A stretch of 6,571 nt of DNA from Paracoccaceae bacterium (GCA_024742655.1 JANSYB010000128.1:1-6571); one strand, 5' to 3'. Counted from the stretch's first letter, positions 1-5,417 are shown. Numbers and translations are program-made. Notes: generated by a model from the sequence alone, not told the origin.

Positions 1-25
1 CGATCTCAATCGTTTTGCGGCGGTT

Positions 26-63
26 CCGCCTTGTCGACGGGGGCGCTATATCGACAAAGGCGG
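26..63. repeat. Imperfect inverted repeat around a promoter -10
   Basis: Arms CCGCC+TTGTCGA (26-37) and TCGACAA+A+GGCGG (51-63) are complementary over 12 pairs with a single bulged A at 58; the spacer is 13 nt (38-50). The spacer contains the -10 hexamer of the minus-strand promoter described separately, as expected of an operator or of a stem near a transcript start. A second, mutually exclusive pairing (GGCGG 19-23 with CCGCC 26-30) is also possible. There is no following T-run, so it is not a standard intrinsic terminator. Seen directly; the function is inferred. Confidence 0.45.
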
Positions 64-73
64 CGCGGGGCAA
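45..73 (-). promoter_or_regulatory. Candidate sigma70 promoter firing leftward
   Basis: Read on the minus strand, TTGCCC (plus-strand 68-73) is followed after exactly 17 nt by TATAGC (45-50). Each hexamer matches the consensus at 4 of 6 positions, and the first four bases of the -10 are perfect. Transcription would start near 38 and leave the window at its left edge, so the gene it serves cannot be seen. The inverted repeat at 26-63 brackets the -10. Hexamers and spacing are seen; promoter activity is inferred. Confidence 0.4.
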
Positions 74-206
74 GTCCTAACGCCCTTGTGTTGCGCGCGT
101 CGGCATGAATCAGGGATCCCGAACCGGGCTGTCTTGACTGAAAAGTGCAAAGACGCGGTCGGCGCGACAGCTTGGTGTTCAACGGGCACCGGCGGCATAT
201 CAGTTT

Positions 207-243
207 TTGACAAGCCCCCGCGCACGGCCCCTTATGATAGGGG
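207..243 (+). promoter_or_regulatory. Candidate promoter of the sulfotransferase gene
   Basis: A perfect TTGACA (207-212) and a near-consensus TATGAT (233-238) lie just upstream of the start codon at 262, but the spacer is 20 nt, too long for an efficient sigma70 promoter. TATGAT is framed exactly by CCCCT (228-232) and AGGGG (239-243), a five-base inverted repeat. A start near 245 would leave a leader of about 17 nt, enough for the AGGA ribosome site at 252-255. It may be weak, activator-dependent, or not a promoter at all. Confidence 0.35.
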
Positions 244-261
244 TTCGGGACAGGATTGCAG

Positions 262-1395
262 ATGGGCAAGGCACAGAACGATATTCCGGCACTGGTGGCC
301 CGGGCCCGTCATGCGGTCAATGAAGGCCGGTTCGAGGCGGCCCGGGCCCTGTGCGCACGCGTCTTCGAGACCGATCCCGGCAACCTCGGCGCACTGCAAG
401 CCTATGCGACAGCCACATGTTTCACACAGGATGATCCTGTCTTTGCCCGGCTCGAAACCTTTGCAGGGGCCAGCGGCATCCCGGACAGAGCCATGAGCCA
501 ACTGCACTTCATGCGCGGCAAGGCCCTGGATGACATGGGCCGGCAAGAAGAGGCCTTTGGCGCCTTCGTCGAGGCCAACCGCCTGAAGCGGGCGCGGTTC
601 GACGCGGGTGCAAAACGCGCCTTTGCCGGCCGGCTGATCGACGCCGTGCAGGCGACGCCGGCCCCTGCCCTGCCCCAGAGCCCGCCGAGCATGGTCTTCA
701 TCCTCGGGATGCCGCGGTCAGGCAGCACGCTGCTGGCGCAAATGCTGGGCGCGCATCCGCGCATCACCAGCCTGGGCGAGGTTCAGGCGATGGGCCCTGC
801 CCTGACCACGTTGCACGGTGCGCAGGTGCGCCTTCCGGCGTTCATTTCCGCCATTGATGCGACCGTCCTGGGTCAGGCGCGGGCACGATACCTGCAGGAT
901 GTGCCACAAGCGGCCATGAACTCGGGTCATGTCCTGGTGGACAAGATGCCGGAAAACTATTGGCTGGCCTGGGCCATTCCGATGCTTTTTCCCGATGCGT
1001 TGATCGTGCACATGCGACGTGAAAGGCTTGCGGTGTGCTGGTCCTGCTTTCGCAACGATTTCGGACGGGGCCATGAGTATTCATATGATTTTTCCGACCT
1101 GATGACGCAGTACGACACGCAGGAGGCGCTCTGCGCGGCGTGGAAAACACGCGATCCGGACTATTGGCTGGACGTCGTGCTGGATGATCTGGCCACGACA
1201 CCGCGGCAGGTGGTCGAGCCACTTCTGGACCGGCTGGGCTTGTCCTGGGACGCCGCCTGCCTGACACCTGAACGCAGCGCGGGCCCGGTGCGCACGCTGT
1301 CGAAATGGCAGGTGCGGCGCGGGATCGCTCCCGGCATCGCGCGTGGGTGGCGCGCTTACCTGCCGATGATGGAAATGGCGTGGGGCCCGTTCTGA
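262..1395 (+). CDS. TPR-type sulfotransferase family protein
   Basis: 377 residues. The start chosen is the ATG at 262, six bases after AGGA (252-255), rather than the in-frame TTG at 256. Residues 1 to about 130 are alpha-helical and TPR-like (GRFEAARALCARVFETDPGN; GKALDDMGRQEEAFGAFVEA). The catalytic domain follows: GMPRSGST at 149-156 is the 5'-phosphosulfate loop binding PAPS, SLGE with E173 lies where tyrosylprotein sulfotransferases carry their catalytic acid, DKMPENYW is at 227-234, and R252/R253 with S261 fit the 3'-phosphate site. The AVRT/VRTLSKWQVR-type C-terminal segment is present. The family transfers sulfate from PAPS to a hydroxyl or amine; the acceptor here is unknown. No signal peptide or membrane segment is visible, so it is probably cytoplasmic. 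The TPR part is short for the family, where several-hundred-residue TPR arrays are common. No glycan or capsule genes are adjacent. Confidence 0.88.
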   Translation: MGKAQNDIPALVARARHAVNEGRFEAARALCARVFETDPGNLGALQAYATATCFTQDDPVFARLETFAGASGIPDRAMSQLHFMRGKALDDMGRQEEAFGAFVEANRLKRARFDAGAKRAFAGRLIDAVQATPAPALPQSPPSMVFILGMPRSGSTLLAQMLGAHPRITSLGEVQAMGPALTTLHGAQVRLPAFISAIDATVLGQARARYLQDVPQAAMNSGHVLVDKMPENYWLAWAIPMLFPDALIVHMRRERLAVCWSCFRNDFGRGHEYSYDFSDLMTQYDTQEALCAAWKTRDPDYWLDVVLDDLATTPRQVVEPLLDRLGLSWDAACLTPERSAGPVRTLSKWQVRRGIAPGIARGWRAYLPMMEMAWGPF

Positions 1396-1404
1396 ACGCC
1401 CGGA

Positions 1405-2022
1405 TCAGACCTGTTTTGCCAAAACGCGCTCTACCTCGGCAATGGCGGCCGCCACGGCCTCGTCAATGCCCAACCGGGTGGTATCCAGCGTCACCGCGTC
1501 GTCGGCGGGCTTGAGCGGCGCGGCCGCCCGCGCGCTGTCACGCGCATCGCGGGCGCGCAGATCGGCCAGAACAGTGTCATAATCCGTGTCATGCCCCTTG
1601 CCGAGCAACTCCGTCAGACGCCGCCGCGCACGCACGTCGTCATTGGCCGTCACAAAGAGTTTCACATCCGCCTCGGGGCAAATCACCGTCCCGATGTCGC
1701 GCCCGTCCAGAACGGCCCCACCTGAGCGGCGCGCAAACGCGCGCTGAAAATCGACCAATGCCGCGCGCACCTCGGGGATGGCGGCCACGCGGCTTGCGGC
1801 CTGCGCGACCTCGGGTGTGCGCAAATCATCCGCGTCCAGCGCATCAGCCGAAAGTTCGCGCGCCGCCTCGACCGGGTCGGTGCCGTCCAGCGTCTGACGC
1901 CCGGTGGCCCGATAAAGCAGGCCGGTGTCGAGATGCGCAAAGCCGAATCGCTCGGAAACAGCGCGGGCGACCGTGCCCTTTCCCGCCGCCGCCGGCCCGT
2001 CGATTGCCACAGTGAATGCCAT
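1405..2022 (-). CDS. cmk: Cytidylate kinase
   Basis: 205 residues, complete. Cytosolic (d)CMP kinase: ATP + CMP or dCMP to ADP + CDP or dCDP, in pyrimidine salvage and supply of CTP/dCTP. Visible motifs: P-loop GPAAAGKGT (9-17), [10 protein letters not shown] (30-39) of the substrate region, the strongly diagnostic LDGRDIGT (105-112), the lid and NMP-binding part [21 protein letters not shown] (156-176), and LDTT (179-182). The length is slightly under the E. coli enzyme and usual for alphaproteobacteria. The ATG is preceded by GGA about six bases upstream. In many alphaproteobacteria cmk lies between aroA and rpsA. Here neither is present: a gene-poor stretch precedes it and the convergent sulfotransferase gene follows 9 bp after its stop. 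Whether this is the only cmk of the genome cannot be told from the window. Confidence 0.96.
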   Translation of the reverse strand: MAFTVAIDGPAAAGKGTVARAVSERFGFAHLDTGLLYRATGRQTLDGTDPVEAARELSADALDADDLRTPEVAQAASRVAAIPEVRAALVDFQRAFARRSGGAVLDGRDIGTVICPEADVKLFVTANDDVRARRRLTELLGKGHDTDYDTVLADLRARDARDSARAAAPLKPADDAVTLDTTRLGIDEAVAAAIAEVERVLAKQV

Positions 2023-2282
2023 ATTTCATCCAATCAGCCCGTTCTTTTCCCGCTTACTTGAAGATCTGTGCCACCTCAAGTTGCCGCAAATGGTACTGAA
2101 GTCGGCGAAGGCCCGACCGAACACAGTGTTTCCAAAGTCGAAAACAGACAATTTGGGCAAAATTGCCGTTTTCCTTAACCGGGCATTGTTTCGGCTTGTT
2201 CGACAAATCGCGTCTTGGATGCACCATCCGATTGTTTGCGCGCTCCATTCTTGCACCGACGTGAACGATCCGCCGGACCTCT

Positions 2283-2341
2283 ATTTGGGACTGCCCCGGA
2301 CCTGCCATTGTTCAGGCGCCCAGGTGGCGGAGGGTCCAAAT
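2283..2341. repeat. Imperfect foldback (possible stem-loop)
   Basis: ATTTGG (2283-2288) pairs with CCAAAT (2336-2341). Continuing inward, AC (2290-2291) pairs with GT (2334-2335) across a bulged G, GCC (2293-2295) with GGC (2326-2328), and ACCTG (2300-2304) with CAGGT (2321-2325), leaving a 16-nt loop. That gives about 16 pairs with small bulges. It is G+C-rich inside the low-G+C stretch. There is no T-run on either strand, so it is not a standard terminator. Pairing is seen directly; an RNA role is speculative. Confidence 0.4.
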
Positions 2342-2386
2342 CAAGTCTCGTTTGAATGTAAATTTCCAGACTGAGGTTGTTCTGAA

Positions 2387-2749
2387 GTGACGAGTGAAAC
2401 TTTTATGGTACGTGGCGTTAACCAAGACAAACGAACACCGGCCCGTTCTGCAGACAAGACGGGTCGGGGGGTCCGTGGCCGCGATGGATTGTATGATTGT
2501 GAAGCGTGTAATGTCTCCCATCGCGGTCGCGGTCCCGCTTGTCACGCGGCAGGGGCAATAGATCTTTGCGTGCCGGCGCATTCAAGCCGGACGGTGTTTG
2601 GCTGGTGGCGCTCCTCTTTGTTGGGTGGTCTGCCGCTTTTCGAAATGGCCTTGCTGGCCATGTTCGTCCTGAGCGGAACACTGTTTCTCACACATGATGA
2701 TACCGGCATCCTTAACGAGTCGCAGACCGCAGGCCTGCAAGAGCACTGA
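2387..2749 (+). CDS. Doubtful ORF with a C-terminal membrane-like segment
   Basis: 120 codons from a GTG at 2387. I do not recognise the product. The first 70 residues are rich in Arg, Gly, His and Cys, have no regular pattern, and are laid over the 2434-2598 foldback, so they are probably not coding. The last part is more convincing: an in-frame GTG at 2594 would give a 51-residue protein with one hydrophobic stretch (FEMALLAMFVLSGTLFLT) and a polar C-terminus, and third positions there favour G/C. An ATG at 2645 gives 34 residues. No good Shine-Dalgarno site precedes any of the three starts. It may be a small membrane peptide, a gene remnant, or chance. Confidence 0.2.
   Translation: MTSETFMVRGVNQDKRTPARSADKTGRGVRGRDGLYDCEACNVSHRGRGPACHAAGAIDLCVPAHSSRTVFGWWRSSLLGGLPLFEMALLAMFVLSGTLFLTHDDTGILNESQTAGLQEH
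2434..2598. repeat. Long imperfect foldback with a three-way-junction layout
   Basis: An outer helix AACACCG (2434-2440) / CGGTGTT (2592-2598) encloses two arms. Arm 1 begins at the very next base: GCCC (2441-2444)/GGGC (2553-2556), CTGC (2448-2451)/GCAG (2549-2552), GACAAG (2453-2458)/CTTGTC (2538-2543), CGGG (2460-2463)/CCCG (2534-2537), then a 15-pair helix 2473-2487/2518-2532 with two G-U pairs and nine uninterrupted Watson-Crick pairs, closed by a 30-nt loop. Arm 2 is CCGGC (2573-2577)/GCCGG (2586-2590) with an 8-nt loop. About 45 pairs are formed over 165 nt. I cannot assign it to a known RNA family (no SRP, tmRNA or RNase P hallmarks seen). It could be a structured RNA or an eroded fold-back element. 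Confidence 0.45.
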
Positions 2750-2771
2750 CAGCGTTCAAACGGCCCCTGTC

Positions 2772-2873
2772 TTTCTGCGTGCGCCAAGATTTTTCTGCGC
2801 ACATTCTCGGCCTTTGATCCCCAGAAAAGATGCCATTCCCGTTTGCGCGGAAACGCTCTAGCCTGCGCGGAAA
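2772..2873 (+). promoter_or_regulatory. Regulatory region with 20-bp-phased direct repeats
   Basis: Two pairs of direct repeats each have a period of exactly 20 bp, about two helical turns: TTTCTGCG at 2772-2779 and 2792-2799, and TGCGCGGAAA at 2844-2853 and 2864-2873. An inverted repeat TTTTCTG (2791-2797) / CAGAAAA (2822-2828) overlaps the first pair. The last repeat ends 28 bp before the start codon of the fusion gene. Same-face direct repeats fit a dimeric regulator; MocR/GabR-type regulators of PLP-linked genes are known to bind direct repeats. No regulator gene is in the window. Repeats are seen; the regulator is inferred. Confidence 0.45.
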
Positions 2874-2901
2874 TCCCAGCTGCTTCAGAGAGTGATCCAC
2901 G

Positions 2902-5322
2902 ATGACAGACAGGCCAGGGTCCCAGACCACGACGCCAGAGGCGGCCAAATACATTGGCGCACACCCGCCGGAATTCTCGCAAGAGGCGGCGGCGGAAATT
3001 GCACGGGCGCATTTCGGTGTTGCCGGGTCAGTCAGGCCACTCTGGGGCGAGCGCGATCAGAATTTTGCCATCCATGACGAGACCGGTCCGGCCTGGGTCG
3101 TGAAGATATCCAACATGCTGGAACGCCCCGAGGAACTGGATCTGCAGTTGCAGACGCTCGGCTGGCTGGAACGCAACAGCCCGGACCTGCCGGTTCCAAG
3201 GATCCTGACGGCAAAGGACGGGGCGAATCATGCAAGAATCCAGCACCCGTCAGGCACCAACCACGCGGTCCATGTGATTTCACATCTTGGCGGCATCCAG
3301 TTGGGTCAGACGCAAATCACGCCCGAGGCGCTGCACGCCGCCGGGGCCCAGGCCGGGGCGGCAGCACGGGCGTTGAGCGGGTTTTACCATGCGGCCGCCG
3401 GGCATGCCCTCTTCTGGGATATCCGTCATGTCGACGCCTTTGCCCATCATGCCGAGGCGATCCGCGACGCCGGTTTGTCACGCGCCGTGACCCGGATCGT
3501 CCCGGAGTTCTGCGCCCAGGTAAAGCCGGCGCTGGAACGGTTGCGCGCGCAGATCATCCACCACGACACCAACCCGTCGAATGTTCTGGTCGATCCGGAC
3601 CGGCCCGACAGGGTCATCGGCCTCGTTGATTTCGGCGACACGCTACACGGGCCGATCGTTCAGGATGTGGCCGTTGCCGCGATGGAACTGGTCACCGAAA
3701 GCCGCGATGTCATCGGCGATGCGGCCCGGGTGGTCGCGGGGTATGACAGCGCCTTGCCGCTGGAGGCCGAGGAAATCGACCTGATCTACGACCTGATGGT
3801 CGCGCGCGCCTGTCTTGGTCTTCTGATCGGCGTCACGCGGGTCGCGCACGGCGTCACCTCCGCCGAGGATCAGGATTATGAGAAAATGTATGCCCCGGCG
3901 CTGGAGGTGCTGTTGTCCACCGGACGGGACAAGACACGGGCCTGCCTGCGCGACGCGTGCCGTTTCCCGGCCTACACGCCCGTGCCCCCGGCAGCACCCG
4001 GCACCAACCACGACGCGACCGAGACCTTGATCGCGCGCCGACGGGCCGTGCTGGGACAGGCCCTGCCGCTGACCTACGACACGCCGCTGCACACGGAAAA
4101 GGGACGTGGCGTGTGGCTTTACGATGCGGACGGGCAGCCGCATCTGGATTGCTACAACAACGTGGCGCATGTGGGTCACTGCCACCCGCACGTATTGCGC
4201 ACCGTGGCCCGGCAGGCCGCGACGCTGAACACGAACACGCGCTATGCGTTTGACAGCGTGGTCTCCTATGCCGAACGTCTGGGCGCGCTGATGCCCGGCG
4301 ACCTGTCGTGTTGTCTCTTCGTCAATTCCGGCAGCGAGGCGGTGGACCTGGCCTTGCGCATGGCCAAGGCCGTCGCCGGTCAGGACGGCATGCTGGCGAT
4401 GGATGGCGCCTATCACGGGATCACGGCCGAAAGCTATGCGGTGTCCCCGGCCACCGAATGGGATGCGCCCGATCGGGGCAACCTGCGGCATGTCTCGCAA
4501 ATCCGGCCAGACATCGCGCTTTTGCAGAACCCCGATACGTTCCGCGGGCCCTATGGGATCGATGCGAACGACGTGGCCGCTCTTTATGCCGCCGACGCCG
4601 ATCGCGCCATTTCCACCTTGCAGGCGGCCGGTCATCCCCCCGGCGTTTTCGTCGTGGATACCGCGTTCAGTTCAAGCGGTATCCTGGACGTGCCCGATGG
4701 ATACCTGCCCGCCGTCGCCCAAAAGGTACGGGCCGCGGGCGGCATGGTGATCTCGGACGAGGTGCAATACGGGTTTGGCCGCAGCGGGCGGCATTTCTGG
4801 GGGTTCGAGAAGTACGGAATGACCCCGGATTTCGTAACTTTGGGCAAACCGATGGGCAACGGCATCGCGGTCGGGTGCGTTGTCACCACGCCGGACATAC
4901 TCGAACGGTTCAGCGCCAATCATGCCTTTTTCAGCACCTTCGGCGGAAACCCCGTGGCCTGCGCGGCGGCGGGTGCGGTTCTGGACGTGCTGGAACGCGA
5001 AGGTCTGCAGCAGAATGCGCGGGAAACGGGGGCCTATCTGATCGAAGGCCTGCGCGACGTCGCACGGGGCAGCGACTGTATCGGCGAGGTGCGCGGAGAG
5101 GGCTTTTTCGTCGGGGTCGATATCGTCCGGCAGAAAGGCGACACGGGGCCCGACGGCGCGCGCTGTTCGGCCATCAAGAACAGCCTCAGACGTCAGGGAA
5201 TCCTCGTCAGCAGCGACGGTTTTCATGAAAACGTGCTGAAAATCCGCCCACCGATGGTGTTTGGCAGGGCCGAGGCCGACAGGTTGATCGACGGGATGCG
5301 GCGGGCGGTCAAAGAGGGCTGA
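2902..5322 (+). CDS. APH-fold kinase fused to class-III PLP ammoniophospholyase
   Basis: 806 residues. The ATG follows a weak purine-rich site (AGAGAG, 2887-2892). Residues 1 to about 350 are an aminoglycoside/hydroxylysine-kinase-like phosphotransferase: K68 in WVVKIS for ATP, catalytic loop HHDTNPSN (220-227, D222, N227), metal site DFGD (243-246). A Pro/Ala-rich linker (about 356-368) leads to a class-III aminotransferase fold (about 373-806): CYNNVAHVGHCHPH (417-430), NSGSEA (475-480) for PLP phosphate, YHG (504-506), D619 in SDEVQYGFGRSG for the pyridine nitrogen, Schiff-base lysine K649 in TLGKPMGNG, T679 in FSTFGGNP. The NVAHVGH, LNTNTRY, PDTFRG and GKPMGNG patterns match human ETNPPL/PHYKPL, which remove phosphate and ammonia from phosphoethanolamine or 5-phosphohydroxylysine; HYKK, a relative of the N-terminal half, makes the latter. 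Expected two-step activity: ATP-dependent O-phosphorylation, then lysis to an aldehyde. The substrate is unknown and simple transamination is not excluded. Some relatives carry an M23-like domain between the halves; none is seen here. Cytoplasmic and monocistronic. Confidence 0.9.
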   Translation: MTDRPGSQTTTPEAAKYIGAHPPEFSQEAAAEIARAHFGVAGSVRPLWGERDQNFAIHDETGPAWVVKISNMLERPEELDLQLQTLGWLERNSPDLPVPRILTAKDGANHARIQHPSGTNHAVHVISHLGGIQLGQTQITPEALHAAGAQAGAAARALSGFYHAAAGHALFWDIRHVDAFAHHAEAIRDAGLSRAVTRIVPEFCAQVKPALERLRAQIIHHDTNPSNVLVDPDRPDRVIGLVDFGDTLHGPIVQDVAVAAMELVTESRDVIGDAARVVAGYDSALPLEAEEIDLIYDLMVARACLGLLIGVTRVAHGVTSAEDQDYEKMYAPALEVLLSTGRDKTRACLRDACRFPAYTPVPPAAPGTNHDATETLIARRRAVLGQALPLTYDTPLHTEKGRGVWLYDADGQPHLDCYNNVAHVGHCHPHVLRTVARQAATLNTNTRYAFDSVVSYAERLGALMPGDLSCCLFVNSGSEAVDLALRMAKAVAGQDGMLAMDGAYHGITAESYAVSPATEWDAPDRGNLRHVSQIRPDIALLQNPDTFRGPYGIDANDVAALYAADADRAISTLQAAGHPPGVFVVDTAFSSSGILDVPDGYLPAVAQKVRAAGGMVISDEVQYGFGRSGRHFWGFEKYGMTPDFVTLGKPMGNGIAVGCVVTTPDILERFSANHAFFSTFGGNPVACAAAGAVLDVLEREGLQQNARETGAYLIEGLRDVARGSDCIGEVRGEGFFVGVDIVRQKGDTGPDGARCSAIKNSLRRQGILVSSDGFHENVLKIRPPMVFGRAEADRLIDGMRRAVKEG

Positions 5323-5374
5323 CCGGGCGGATCGACCTGCACCCGGGTTTCAGGCTCAAGCCAGAACGCCTTGG

Positions 5375-5417
5375 CCCGCCGAAACCTGCAAAGAGCCTTG
5401 CACGAGCGCCCGGCGGG
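5375..5417 (+). repeat. Nested inverted repeats between the fusion gene and tRNA
   Basis: Outer arms CCCGCCG (5375-5381) and CGGCGGG (5411-5417) are perfectly complementary over seven bases. Nested inside, TGCAA (5387-5391) pairs with TTGCA (5398-5402) around a 6-nt loop. The inner right arm overlaps the -35 hexamer of the tRNA promoter. It lies 52 bp past the fusion gene's stop and has no T-run, so it could be a Rho-type or stabilising 3' stem for that mRNA, or an operator-like site. Pairing is seen; the role is inferred. Confidence 0.4.

Larger units (their letters stand above)
2023..2901. other. Gene-poor, structured intergenic stretch
   Basis: 879 bp between the divergent cmk and kinase–aminotransferase genes with no protein I recognise. 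By hand count 2041-2220 is 87/180 G+C (48%), clearly below the flanking genes. ORFs on both strands have erratic composition and no family signature, so I treat them as chance, except the low-confidence one at 2387-2749. It contains small palindromes (AACAC-A-GTGTT at 2120-2130; GGCAA-AA-TTGCC at 2156-2167), two long foldbacks (2283-2341, 2434-2598) and a repeat-rich promoter region (2772-2873). The promoters of cmk and of the fusion gene must lie here, but I found no convincing -35/-10 pair for cmk. It could be the eroded remnant of an insertion. Confidence 0.6.

Noticed and set aside
3..80. Plus-strand frame open from the left edge to a TAA at 78-80, possibly the tail of a gene
   Set aside because: Only 25 residues, no recognisable C-terminus, and it overlaps the leftward promoter and inverted repeat; too little to call.
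6..269. Minus-strand 87-codon ORF at the left edge
   Set aside because: Cys/Pro/Arg-rich, no recognisable family, and it runs through both promoter-like signals; treated as chance.
2748..2775. GACAG…CTGTC followed by TTTCT, considered as a terminator
   Set aside because: Only five pairs with a 14-nt loop and no real T-run; it also abuts the direct repeats.
2542..3012. Minus-strand 156-codon ORF across the fusion gene's promoter region
   Set aside because: Arg/Cys-rich with no motif; it overlaps the true start of the fusion gene and its repeats.
3643..4635. 330-codon open frame on the minus strand opposite the fusion gene
   Set aside because: A codon-position shadow of the G+C-rich fusion gene; Gly/His/Arg-rich, with no family motif, while the plus strand carries complete catalytic signatures.
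4308..5228. 306-codon plus-strand open frame inside the aminotransferase half
   Set aside because: An Arg-rich out-of-frame shadow (RRGGPGLAHGQGRRRSGR-type composition) of the real gene.
5323..5350. CCGGG…CCCGG followed by TTT right after the fusion gene, considered as an intrinsic terminator
   Set aside because: A five-pair stem with a 14-nt loop and only three T; the nested structure at 5375-5417 is stronger, though also not canonical.
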